Below, piece after piece: positions 1 through 10,765 of a stretch of 64,000 nt of DNA. The stretch's first letter is position 1. Every line of letters begins with the position of its first letter. The stretch spans positions 1 through 64,000 of the forward strand of contig CAJNYU010000694.1 of NCBI GenBank assembly GCA_905331475.1, given 5' to 3'. Made by a program: the position numbers and the translations under genes. This DNA comes from Rotaria socialis. Taxonomy: Eukaryota; Rotifera; Eurotatoria; Philodinida; Philodinidae. The notes under the pieces are model-generated. The model was not told the DNA's origin, ran no database searches, and saw nothing but the letters and a program-made list of their open reading frames with translations.

Positions 1-20
1 TTTTGAGACTTTGAACACAT

Positions 21-1413
21 TTGGAGCATTTTGAAAATCTACAGAACCTTTTCGGAGGGTTCTGTAAACCTCCTTTATTTTTTTCAGAGTGGCACGAAGT
101 GCTTCTTATAACAAACTCTTTCAATAGGGATATTTTGATTCTTTTAGAAACGGGAGATTTCGATCTTTCTTTTATTTACTCAGACGTTCTCCAACTTCAA
201 AATCTTTTATCAAAAAGGAGAAAATAGGAACGGTGGTGCCGTAATTATGGTTAAAAATTCTCTTAATGTTAAACGAGTGGAGTGCATCTTACCTAATGTT
301 TGTGCTGTTGATGTTTTAACCGAAGAAACAACCAGAATAGTAGGTGTTTATGCTTCGGAAAGTCGCTCGTGGAATTGGGAGCAAATTTCTCCTTTCATAA
401 CTAATAACTGCGTACTTTTTGGTGACTTTAATATTGATTTAGAAATGGATGCGAGTAAAGCGGAAACCTTGTTGGAGTGGGCAGATCTACATTCTTTAGC
501 ACCGTTCGCCCCGGAAGCCCCTACATCACGTCGTTCAAACAGAATTATAGACTTTGCGTTCTCGAATAGAGCGAGCATAGATATTCAAACATACAGCGGT
601 AATACCACGAGTGATCACCTCCCGGTCTTAGCTGTTCTCTTAACGAAAATAAAAGATAAATGTAAAGGAAAATCAGTTCACTGGAAAGTTTTTAATTTGG
701 TCACAGAATTTACTTTTCCCTATTGGGAAGTACGATGGCTTCTTAACGACGTTGATGATACACATAATGATTACGTGCAATTTCTAGGTCTTCTTATAGC
801 ACGATGTTCGATACTTTTCCCGCTAAGTCAATATAGAGTAGCGATCCCAGCGGATTTGCGTGCTTTTCTTTCTTACATTAGAGCTCTTTCATTTCGTCGA
901 ATGAGAAACAAAAATATTGAACTAAAAAATCGTGTCAATGGTTTAAGAAAAATAGCAAAGCTCGAACTTGAAAAATTTATCTCGTCACAGCTCTCTTTAG
1001 CTCTTGGACATCGCCACAATTCTTCCTCGATATCGGTTAACTTTTGGTCAAAAACTAAACGTTTTATCAAACCGTCCTCGTCATCACTGAATGCGCTCCT
1101 GACCCACACTGGTGAAGTAGTGTATGACTCATCCAAAATGTGTGAGGTTGCTGCAGATTATTATGAAGATTTTTTTCGTAAATCCAATACTATACTAAGA
1201 CTTCATCCTTACGCTGACGCACCATGGACGGATTTCGATAATAAAAACGATCTAATACCAGAAATAACATTATATGAACTACTACAGGTGGTAATATTAA
1301 AGAAAAAAAAGAAATCCTGTGATGCGCATGGATTAGACAACTTTATGTTTTTAACTATTTGCACCAGTCCTACTGGTCGTTGCTTCTCAAGCTATACAAT
1401 TTTTCGTTTGTAA
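21..1413 (+). pseudogene. LINE endonuclease domain (EEP fold), frameshifted
   Basis: The EEP endonuclease nicks the target DNA for retrotransposition. The block from 247 carries GDFNID at residues 59-64 and SDHLPV at residues 122-127, the metal-binding and catalytic signatures of this fold. The region 21-227 continues the same protein upstream in another frame; the N-rich junction around 225-245 reads as the GGA(V/I) strand that precedes the VKNSL segment. The part after about residue 140 is the linker towards the reverse transcriptase. The frame changes again near 1355. The upstream part of the domain lies off the window. Confidence 0.75.
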
Positions 1414-2812
1414 AGGCAACACTGCCGACTGCTTGGAAAGACGCCAGAATGATTCTTTTAGCAAAAAAAGATTCTATTTGCCTGCCAGCCCTCACTCGGC
1501 CGATATCGCTTTTAGACACGTTTCAGAAAGTTGGTGAGAAATTATTTCTGATGAGATTCAAAGATGTTTTAGACAGACGAGGTCTTCTTCCGAATAATCA
1601 ATCCGGCTTCAGAGAACGATTTAGACTGCAGACCAGACTATTAGTGCTTTTAGAAGATTTATTTAGTCTTTTGTCGAATAGCTACCCAGTCGCTACCTTA
1701 TTTGTCGATTTCAAGAGCGCCTTTGATATGCTTTGGTACGATGGGCGTGTTGGTAAGCTCCGACAAATGGGTATACCCATAGCGTACTCGAAATGGATTT
1801 ACGCTTGGTTAACAAATCGCAGAGGTTACATTGAGATAAATAATGTTAAGTGGAGATGGTTTAAAATCGAAAAAAAGGTCCTCAAGGAGGAATTTTGACT
1901 CCTACAATTTTTATTTCGTACCATGCGGACATGTCAGAGTTTCTATCTTGTTGTTTATCACACTTTTTTGCGGATGACCTAGCAGCAATTGTAGCAGGAC
2001 AAATTGGTACTAAATTTAGTCAGCAATGCTTAGATTTAGAGAAGAAACTCAAATCTTGCATTGACCAGCTTGAGTTCTACTGTCTATTCACGGACCAGCC
2101 AATTAACTATAACAAAACGGTTGGTCTCTGGAGCGCCAGAGCGATTGGCCTCCCCCGCTTCCAATTAGATGTCAATAATCATAAAATCGGTTGAACCAAC
2201 GAATATAAGTACCTCGGGTGCTGGGTCACACCCAAAATTGGGTGGGACAAGATGATATCTAGGTCGAAGACTAAAATCAGACAACGGCTAGCTATGTTGA
2301 ACTCATTTAGATTTGAGGGTAGAACATCCTCTACGCTCAGAAGAGTGCTGTTCTTGTCGTATATCCTACCGATTTTTACCTGGTTGTATCCAGTTTTTCC
2401 GCTTTTCTCCGAAAAGCAACGCAGAGACCTCAGCCGTTTCTATTTCACGTGTTTGAAAAACACACTCCACTGTCTGGGGTAGAACGACTACTTCGTGGCC
2501 TTTGTGTTAAATGAGTCTTCCTTAACAGATAGATGCGTTCGTTATTGGTGCAAATATTTTATTGCGCTGTCAGACTCAATTGACGGTGAACTATTATTCG
2601 AAAGAGCGTCTCTAAATGAATTTAGAAAGTCATGGAGAGCCAAGGAATTCTTCATTAAGGGGGTTAGAATCTCTAAGCGTTATGTTGAGAACGTGTCCGT
2701 TCTTGAGAAAATTCTCAATTGGTTGGAGGATAACACTCCCACTGTCCCAAGCCCAGATTTTGAACTCGACGAAATTGATCTCCTCATGAACTTCCCGGAG
2801 ACCTTTCTATAA
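1359..2812 (+). pseudogene. LINE reverse transcriptase, several stops and frame changes
   Basis: Reverse transcriptase motifs appear in order. ARMILLAKKDS and the RPISLLDTF strand come first, then NQSGFRE. LFVDFKSAFDML is motif A, and FADDLAA at about 1963-1983 is motif C with the catalytic Asp pair. The thumb and C-terminal region follow (SYILPIFTWLYPVFPLF, then RCVRYWCKYF). The frame is broken near 1895 and stops lie at about 2192 and 2480, so no full protein can be made. Codon use and order match one element with the endonuclease upstream. Confidence 0.8.
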
Positions 2813-3372
2813 AGACTACTTCGTTCTTTTCTTCTCGCCTCAGTTCTCTTATTTCGTGCCTCTCTCTTCCCTTTTCTTTCTTCCTTGTCATGAAGATTTT
2901 TCTTATCGCTGCTGATCTGTTTGTATATGTGTGTTGTTCAACTAATGTACAGCGTGTGTCCGTGTCCGCGTCTTCTATGTCTCTTTATGTATGTCTCTTG
3001 TTTTGTCCTTGTGTTTTGTCTGTTAATGTATGTTCATGTATGTCTTATCTTATCTTTGATGCTGTCCTGTCACAATGGTTCATGTCTCTCTTTCTTTTCC
3101 ATACTCATTGTACTGTAATGGCTCATGAAGCCGTCAGTTATTGCATAATAAAAAAAATTCGTTTTCTCTTATTTGAAAAGCACTAAAATCTGCGTATTTC
3201 ATTGCTTAGTACGTGTCTGATGAAATGGACATTTTTTTTTTGGTTTTATGACTTTTTTTGTTAATATGTATCTAATGTTTGATACTCACGATTTAATTGT
3301 AAAGTGCTTATTTTTTTGTGTCTATTCCTGTATATCGTTTTAGCTTTGTTGATATGAAATAAACGAAGAAAT

Positions 3373-3711
3373 AACTATACGAAACAAAAGACATCTATAG
3401 TAGAAATTATCTGTAAACGGACACAATATGGCGTCTATATGCTCGTATGCAGTAGAGATGCGTTAACAAACCGCCAATCGTATTGTATCTGTTATATAAT
3501 AGTTAACGGTTGACTACGGGTGTTTACGATACGGATAAAATATCGGCCATATTCCTGATTCCAGTATGACGGATAATTACGGACTATTTACGGTACGTAA
3601 TAACATCGTTTACGATCGTAAAATAACCGTATTTCCACAGCTCATTGTCAGAAAACGACCCGTTAACGTAATCCATTTTGCTTGACCTGGGTATGGAAGC
3701 TTCTGTTTTTC
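3373..3711. other. Non-coding gap between LINE and Helitron remnants
   Basis: No ORF or RNA gene is seen. The stretch is rich in short GTTAAC, TTTACGATCG and TTACGG words and may be the end of one of the flanking elements, but no clean terminal repeat was found. Confidence 0.4.
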
Positions 3712-4936
3712 TTAAGATTGAATAGCTTTGAGTACGAGTAAAAATGTGTCGTGAAACGGGAGACTTGATTTTGTTACATAATCCATAATATAATACACCA
3801 GTGCTTTGGCATAGCTGCCACTAAAGATATCCTTTGTGTTCATGTTCAAACGGCAGGCACTGATGATATACTCGTTGAAATTATTAATAGTTTCATGAAG
3901 TCGTTTTAATTTAATTTCACCCGATTCGATGTTAATGGATGATACATTTTCTATTCGTCGAGACATTCGCATACAACATGTTGGATTCTCGTATTTTTTC
4001 GAATATTTGTAGTATGTGATTCTATGATTGTGAACATTATTGCTATTTACCAGCTGCACAATATATTTTTTGAAATGTAACGCAAAGTTTGGCATTGATA
4101 GTTTTGGGATTGGCATTATCGATGATATCAACTTCGTAGTATTACTTTCAGTGGTTGATATTATACGTTCATTTGTTCGAAATTAAATCAGCGTGTGGCC
4201 GTTACGGTACTAAAAATGTATATATCTAAATAATCTAGAAATATTTCTTAGAAAGACTAGTTTACCATCTGTTCCGGAAGTATTAAAATCAAAGTTACTC
4301 AGATCTTGTTTGATGATGTCTTCCAAGTAGTCGAGAAGGTCGTTTCGAAACTCCTCGTTTTTAACTGATTCTTTCAGCTGCGATGGTGTTAAATCGTGGT
4401 CAAGCCACATGAGAATATGCAAATGCCATGACCCACGACTCTGACTCTCGACTGTGCCAAAATAGGCTTTAATTGGACCCAGCACACCCTTTTCCACCAT
4501 ACACTCATGAGTAGACGATATAAGCACGTTAAAAAAGCAAGCGGTAGCTACAGGGTGTGAAGCTACAATTTGAGCACGTTCATCAGTTGATGGTATTGTT
4601 TCGGGTAGAATTGTATCAAGATCAAGATCTACGCCCGGCAAAATAAAGAGCGACACGATTATGAATGTCGACGGGATTGATAGTCATGAAAATGCTCTGA
4701 AGGTCCTGATTGAATATGAGAGCATGCATCTGAGTGCAAACAGAAGCACGCGAATAGGCCGAACCAATAACGTTGCCACCCATCTTCCTAATTCGTTTCA
4801 TGAGTATATTGGCTCGTGGATTGGTTATTGAAGAGAACGTTTGTAAGGTTGCACTGATCAGCGCTGCCTCAATTTCTTTACTTGTCAGTGGCTGAAGATC
4901 AGTAGCGGTGTCTTGAAAGTAAGGTTGTGAAGCCAT
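3712..4936 (-). mobile_element. Helitron fragment (Rep/HUH region), broken
   Basis: Three adjacent minus-strand blocks read as consecutive parts of the Helitron N-terminal Rep region. Block one (4936-4622) contains FMTINPVDIHNRVALYFAG, the helitron-like N domain signature. Block two (4656-4210) continues with GVDLDLD, HPVATACFFNVL and RGSWHLHILMW, whose H-L-H is the HUH metal-binding pair of the rolling-circle endonuclease. Block three (4131-3712) has the conserved tail LKRLHETINNFNEYIISACR and YIMDYVTKSSLPFHDTF. One frame change separates blocks one and two, and another break separates two and three. The helicase half is missing. Neither Helitron terminus (5' TC, 3' hairpin plus CTRR) was identified. 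Confidence 0.85.
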
Positions 4937-4980
4937 AAGAGATCCATTCCAACATGCCTATCGCCGCTGCATTATGTTAA

Positions 4981-5998
4981 CCCTTTACGGCCGGATGTTG
5001 TCATTTGGCAATATTGTGCCGATATTTTAAGAAAGGTCTAGCTATACTGTGGATAGACCAGAGACGTGCACAGGGCAGGACGGTCCTGTTGTCCTGTCCT
5101 TGATGGCAGGATGAGATTTAGGTCTTTGCCCTGCCCTGTCGCCCGTCAGGACCAAGGTAGCCAACAGGACAGACAAGGGCAGGAAAAAAAATTATGTCCT
5201 GAGCGCATCTCTGTCTCTGGTAGGAACTTTTTTTTTGTGTATTTTCCATGTATTTTTATTTTGTGGTAAAACGCTGCCTATTACTTATTGTTTCTTTAAA
5301 GAGTATCAAGTTTAAGTTATCACATTCATGCTACAATCAATTTTGTTCATATTTTTTTCTTGCTGCGAAAGTTAAGATATTTTTCTATTTTATTGTATTT
5401 ATAAATTAGTGATAATTTAAAGCGTATTTGTTGTATTTGAAAATGATGTCAAATACATTAAGCCTAAGATTATTAATACTAATATTTACTTTGATCAAGA
5501 ATAGCTAGGGTTTGGAGTCCGAAATTCGGACTCATAATTAGTTTTCAGTCACTAGAAAAAATGGAAATAAATCAGTAACGCTAACCAGGACATGACTTTA
5601 ACGTATTGTCCTGCCGCCAGCCAGGACCAAAATAGCCAATAGAACAGGCAAGTACAGGAGAGAAAAGTATGCCCTGTGTACGACTCTGGGATAGACAGTG
5701 AATCAATAGTTCAATAATTACTACAAGATATTTTAGAACACACTCATAGCCCATGAAGCAAAATAAAAACGTTCAGCTGAGAAAATTACGGGAGCCCTCC
5801 TGAATACTCCTAAAGAACAACTGAATCATAATAAATGTTCTTATGGTATCCTCGATCATTCAATCCCACAGGTCACTAGTGGTAAATTTTTCCTCCTTGA
5901 TCTATTGTATATTGTATCACTCAAAGAGATGATTCAATGAGTACTGACAATAAGAGGAAGTATGGATGTTGCCAAATGGCAACAGCTGGCAGTGAGGG
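4981..5998. mobile_element. piggyBac-like non-autonomous element (TTAA type)
   Basis: The left end begins with CCCTTTACGGCCGG directly after TTAA (4977-4980). The right end, read inward on the other strand, begins CCCTCACTGCCAGC. Over about 35 bp the two ends agree well, sharing TGTTGYCATTTGGCAAYAT, which suggests diverged terminal inverted repeats. TTAA plus CCCTT is typical of piggyBac-group ends. The right flank is ATCA rather than TTAA, so the target duplication is imperfect or mutated. No transposase is present; the interior is mostly the nested hAT-like MITE at 5059-5688. Confidence 0.5.
5059..5688. mobile_element. hAT-like MITE with perfect 8-bp target duplication
   Basis: The ends are inverted repeats: CAGAGACGTGCACAGGGCA on the left and CAGAGTCGTACACAGGGCA on the right, two mismatches in 19. 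Identical 8-bp GGATAGAC flanks lie at 5051-5058 and 5689-5696. CAGAG ends and an 8-bp duplication are the hAT pattern. At 630 bp with no transposase it is non-autonomous. Subterminal regions are full of CCTGTCC/GGACAGG words, possible transposase-binding sites. A left internal segment (about 5148-5200) is a diverged direct repeat of the right end (about 5624-5680), so the element may be composite. Confidence 0.85.
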
Positions 5999-7056
5999 AT
6001 CAAAATTTTTGAAAACTCAGTTTTCGTTTTCGGCCATCGTTATTCGCTTTTTGCTTTTTTTCATTTATTCATACAAGACCAATGCATACAAAACATATCT
6101 GGTGCATTTACATAGCTTCTCCCAGCTTTAAATGGCATTTTCTATGAAAAAAAAGTCAGCATGATAGTATTGTAATTACTAATAATGAAGTTGAAACCCA
6201 TGCCTAGACGAGTAGTTAATTGATCTAGTCTTACTGATTTTATATGGATTGAAGCTCATAACAATAACTGATAACATCTTCTTCCAACTGTTTTAGAGAA
6301 ATTAGAAATCTAATAGTGATATACATATAATAAACAATAATACTTTTAATTCGCTTTGTCAACCAGTTATAAGTCCATTGATAAGTAAAAATATTTGTCG
6401 TTAAATTAAACTTGGTTTAACTTCAAAACTTCAGATCTTTATGTTTTATTTTTCTGCGGTATACACTACTACGTACTCCTCCTATTCAAAAAAACGACAC
6501 CAGTTCTACCGTGAAAGCACAATAAAAATACGATTAATTATTGATTGTGATATTTTATTGTTATTTTCAGTAATAGAAAACTTCAAAGTAGATATTTTTG
6601 AGCTAAATAAAATATACGCCGCCTATTATTATTGATGCCATGATAGTATCAGATAACTTAATAAATGTCTACCTGAATGCCAACATTAGATTTCAATTAA
6701 AAATTTATCAGAATACTAATGCACAGAAGTACGGTTTAATATCGAATCATTTTCAAAATAATTTCTCAGGTTTTTTCTTTCGATTTTATTGAAGATACAT
6801 AGAATAGAAAAATATATGATCATTTTTTATTTTTGATCATTTATATCATGTTAAATAGGAATGAGATTGAAAAAGATATCGATAATGCATATTAATATGA
6901 ATTGAAGAAACAATGTCGTGATATATATATATATATGTATGTCTATTTATGTTGAGTGACTATTATTAAAAATGTATGTTCTTCAATAAAATAAATGACT
7001 CTTTTAATAGATTAAAGTCTCAGAAAACAAAGTATAAAAAAACTAATTCAAATTTA
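5999..7056. other. Intergenic, no gene seen
   Basis: AT-rich DNA with scattered stops in all frames and an (AT)n run at about 6920-6937. Short open frames (5937-6131, 6441-6635) look like chance. The last ~100 bases are the 3' flank of MORN3. Confidence 0.5.
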
Positions 7057-7996
7057 TTATCCGTCTGCCGCCGAAAATGTGGCTTCAGCCTCAGCCAAAA
7101 CTTGATCAGGTTGTGCTAGCGATAACTAAACAAAAAAGCCTTAACGTCCGAAGAGAAAAATGTAAAAACTTACATCTGGAATAGGATAAGGTGTCGGTAA
7201 AATAGCTTGATCTCGTCCAAAATCTTTTATTTGACCTGCTTTACAAATGTCATCAACCCATAAGCCCTCCATAAGTTGACCTCGAGTAACGTAGAAAAAT
7301 TTGCCATGACCATGCTTTTTATTATCACGCCACTCACCTTCATAACGATTATCATTCGCTAGGAAAAAAGTAAAAACGAAGAATTCGATGACATGCGTAA
7401 ATAGAATATAATTGAATCAAACCTAATCGTAACATGCCCGTTCCATGTCGTTTATCATCAAGCCATTGTCCTTCATACGTTGATCCATCAGCATAAAACA
7501 TTCGTCCCCATCCATTCCTTTTATCGGCATAAAACTCACCTTCATAATATTCATTATCCGAAAAGAATAAATTTCCATATCCCTACAATATAATGATATA
7601 TTACAATTTTTTATATTTACTTTCAAATTCCTTTACATGTTTCATATTATTTTTCCAGCCACCTGCATATTTTCGTTGAAATTTTCCATCAACAGTTTTG
7701 ACAGTCAATGTGCCGAAACCGGTTCGCATATCATTAGCAAAGTCACCTTCATAAAAATCTCCTGTTGATTTCCAGATATAAATACCTTTGCCTATTCTAT
7801 GCGAAAGAAAATATTAGATTCTTATTTCATTAAGTTTGCTCTTACCATGTTTTTTATCATTTTTCCATTCACCTTTGTATTGTGAACCATCAGATGAATA
7901 GATTGTAGCATGAAAATCTTGTTTTCGCGCTTTACGATCCCAAGATTTCCATAATTGTTCAGGAGGTGGACCCTGTCTATTGTTCGAGTATGACAT
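7057..7996 (-). CDS. MORN3: MORN repeat-containing protein 3, five exons
   Basis: Exons are complement(7846..7996, 7637..7791, 7423..7582, 7174..7358, 7057..7125). All introns are GT-AG and 48-64 nt long, and the joined frame is open for 239 residues, almost the same as vertebrate MORN3 (240). The N-terminus LWKSWDRKARK matches the MORN3 signature. It is followed by repeated YxGEWxxxKxxGxG units (YKGEWKNDKKHGKG, YEGDFANDMRTGFG, YEGEFYADKRNGWG, YEGQWLDDKRHGTG, YEGEWRDNKKHGHG). The C-terminus has KAGQIKDFGRDQA and LAQPDQVLAEAEA. MORN3 is a small scaffold protein linked in vertebrates to sperm and ciliary structures; that role here is inferred. An AATAAA overlaps the stop codon region, so the 3' UTR may be very short. 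Confidence 0.93.
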
Positions 7997-8138
7997 TTAA
8001 CAAAATAAATTAGCAGAACTTATATCAAAGATAATGTAAAAAGAAAACAGAAGACATTTTGTAATGGGTTGTCGAGACAATGACGCCATGTATTCACATT
8101 TCTCTTTAAAATGTGACCTCTATCGAAAGATATATATA

Positions 8139-8162
8139 TATGTCGTACCGAAGTTACACTTT
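8139..8162 (+). repeat. Solo terminus related to the 14725 MITE
   Basis: ATATGTCGTACCGAAGTTAC here closely matches the terminal inverted repeat of the 90-bp element at 14725-14814 (ATATGTCGTGCCGAARTT). No matching second end was found nearby, so it is either a truncated copy or a chance remnant. It follows an (AT)n run, consistent with a TA target. Confidence 0.45.
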
Positions 8163-9255
8163 TTGTCGAAATTCTTATGTATTACCCAATTTAATGTGAT
8201 TTGCTCTGGAATGAGTAGTCTCATGTTCAAATATATAGTTCAAGGTAGTTTTTCAGTTTAATAGCGATCATATATTAATTACAGTTATAACACGAAATCT
8301 TTATTGTTAATATAGATTCGAAAATAGTTCAGCTAAAAACTAGATCTATAGTAAACATTTTTAATTAAAGTGGGTAATAAATTTGCCTGAAAATCACTCA
8401 AGTTCAAAATTAAACATCAACTGAATCAATATCTGATTATTTCGTTATATTTGTTTGGGATGATGTTACTATATTAACAAATTTACTTCTATTTATCAAA
8501 ATTTACTTTGAACATTCAATAACTCAGTCATAACTACCAATTCAGAGACATGAAGCACCACTAAGTAGTCCTTACTTGGCAATCACAGTAGTAATTTCTA
8601 GAGTATTATTCGAGGATATTTCATCGAACTATTACGTAAATATAACGAAAATCACTCGTAACTTAATAAAAGAAAGTATAGTAATGATTTTTGCGCTAGA
8701 TTTCGATGAATTTGCAATCAGGTTCAACAATTACATTTGGAGATCACTGTGAAGCATTGAAAAAAAAAATCTTTCATGGTCAAACTACCTGACCGAGCTG
8801 AACAACCTGTTGTGTCCAAATTCAGCTAGAACTCATCATATATCAGTTACTGACGCTATAGACAACAATTCTACACTTACTTATTACATATAACCCAATG
8901 ATTTATTGAAAAATTAACCCTTAGCGTCTCTTTTCACCTATTTTTAAAGGGTACACTGACTCTAAAATGTGACAGAGCAGATATTACGACTCTTAATTTC
9001 TCTTGAAGTATAAAAGATTACATAAATCTCAGTATTAGCGAAATTCCCTGGAAACACTGCTATTTTATGTTGTAGTTTGACCTTTCGCTCGCGTATAACA
9101 AACAAAATCCACATAAAAATCATGAAATTGATTTTTGAACTGCTTCCAAATTAATAAGCTCATCATTCTGAACTATTTTTCTGCTGAGAACACCTCATAA
9201 TTCCTTATGAGTATGATGAAAGTTGAGTTTTAGAGTGTCCAGCAAAATCTACTGA

Positions 9256-9340
9256 CGAGGAAACATTCCCAAGTGGTGCGCATCGTTTGGTCTCATATTN
9301 TGAGACCAAACGATGCGCACCACTTGGGAATGTTCCCTCG
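9256..9340. repeat. 40-bp inverted repeat flanking a single N
   Basis: Arms 9256-9295 and 9301-9340 are reverse complements with about one difference in 40, separated only by TATT and one N at 9300. The N at the dyad suggests that the assembler could not read through the hairpin. It may be a small fold-back element or an artefact of joining. Confidence 0.7.
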
Positions 9341-10169
9341 TGAGATTATACATTTACCCCAGTGAGGCAAGCATGATTATATTATTCGAATCAAAGGGGG
9401 GGAATGTAAACATGAAAAATGATGATCAAAGAATACCCTGCAGATAGGTCTACGTACAGGATTTTCAGTTGATTTTTGTACCTATGGATGAAGTGTCATC
9501 TTAGCTAGGTGTCTTGCGACCAAAACATTTTTTTTCAATGTAAAATAAAAAAAGTTATCAATTATTGTAAGCCACACTATTTTTCATTTTACACTTACCC
9601 CACTTACTCTAATAATTTTTCTTTGAAACAATAAAATGGATAAATACTTTTATTTCTGTTTTTCATTAGGATCGATATGGAGAAATGATTTGTTGTGGTA
9701 TTACTATCGAAGAAAAAAGCTTTTAGAACCTAGAGTGAATTTTCTTATTCAAGCAGAAAAGAAAAAGAAGGATAGCGGACGGGCAGACAGCAGTAGAAAT
9801 ATTTGCCGATTCATGATTCATTATTGACTGATAAAATCTGGTAGATGTCACTACATTGTTAAGTTGAATATATATATAGTTATAATACCTCTATATGACA
9901 AGATAAACAAGATGGTGTCTTATTTTCATTTTTTTTTCTGTTCTTTCTCATATAATCTGCCTCTATGCTGCCTCCGCTGGCGGGTCCCGTGATCATCATC
10001 GTCGTTCTTCTACATTTTTTTCTTTTTGCTGTTCTTTTTCTTTGCCGTTTTCTCTACTGATGTTGATGTCAAACCATCGACGAAAAAAGAAAAAAACCCG
10101 ACATTTTTTCCTTATAGTATGGGTACATAGATTCACCAAGAAAGAGAAAGAACGGAGGAAAAAATCGTC

Positions 10170-10179
10170 TATAAAAAGG
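10170..10179 (+). promoter_or_regulatory. Possible TATA box of the cyclin I gene
   Basis: TATAAAAAGG stands out in the upstream region, about 38 bp before an ATG in good context (10208) and about 600 bp before the recognisable cyclin coding start. A strong acceptor-like tract (pyrimidines ending in CAG at about 10294) follows, so the leader may contain an intron or outron. The match could be chance in AT-rich DNA. Confidence 0.3.
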
Positions 10180-10765
10180 AGTGCCTGTTAACTATACAAC
10201 GACGACCATGACTGACAGCAGTAGATCGTCAACAACAACAACAACAAGTCCAATAAAAATTTTGCTCATATTCTTTTTCTTTTTTTCTTTTTCAGTATAT
10301 ATTGTAAAATAAACAGGCCAAAAAAATCAGTTGTGTAACATCGTCATGTTGGTCTGATTTCCCTCTTATTTCTAATCAATATTCGAGCAACTGCTAAAAC
10401 AGCAGACTCTCTGAAATAATTTTTTGTATTTCTTCATAATTTTCATCATCCTCATCATCATTATGTCGATGTCAATGTGGCATGTTCAAAAACATCAAAC
10501 ATGTAATGTCTGTCTTCACCAAAATTGAATGCCCAACACACTTAAGTCAATAAATCATAAAAATAAATAATCGTCAACTGGCTAGCAAGGGCAGTGGTGT
10601 TCAAAAACAACAACAGGTTTGTAATTGCTCCATAGTTTGAAATGAATCAAGAAAAAAAGAAAAGAAATGATTGCATCATACAATTGTTTTGTTTATTTTC
10701 GTAACAGGTATTAATAATCAGTGGTTATCAACAAAGTCCTTTGTATAAATCTCCAAAAAATCAAA

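Larger units (their letters stand above)
1..3372 (+). mobile_element. Broken non-LTR retrotransposon (LINE), 5' end outside window
   Basis: An apurinic-type endonuclease is followed by a reverse transcriptase on the same strand, the usual order in LINEs such as the Jockey, I, R1 and CR1 groups. The reading frame is interrupted several times, so the copy is dead. After the last coding block (to 2812) comes a pyrimidine-rich tract (about 2815-2890), then a T-rich non-coding stretch with an AATAAA at about 3356. That AATAAA is a plausible 3' end of the element; the exact end and any target duplication are not visible. I cannot assign the clade from memory. Confidence 0.8.
7997..10207. other. Intergenic between divergent MORN3 and cyclin I genes
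   Basis: About 2.2 kb separates the two divergently oriented genes. It holds an isolated MITE-like terminus at about 8139-8162, a 40-bp inverted repeat around an N (9256-9340), a G7 run near 9396 and no supported ORF. Promoters of both flanking genes should lie at its edges. Confidence 0.5.

Noticed and set aside
2890-3186. Cys-rich ORFs after the LINE reverse transcriptase
   Set aside because: T-rich 3' UTR of the element; no motif and no codon pattern like the upstream blocks.
5066-5269. ORF starting MHRAGRSCCPVLDG
   Set aside because: Reads through the GC-rich subterminal repeats of the hAT-like MITE.
8940-9245. Possible terminal repeats ACACTGACTCTAAAA / GGACACTCTAAAACT
   Set aside because: Only about 10 bases agree after a shift and no target duplication was found; a weak similar word also occurs near 30520.
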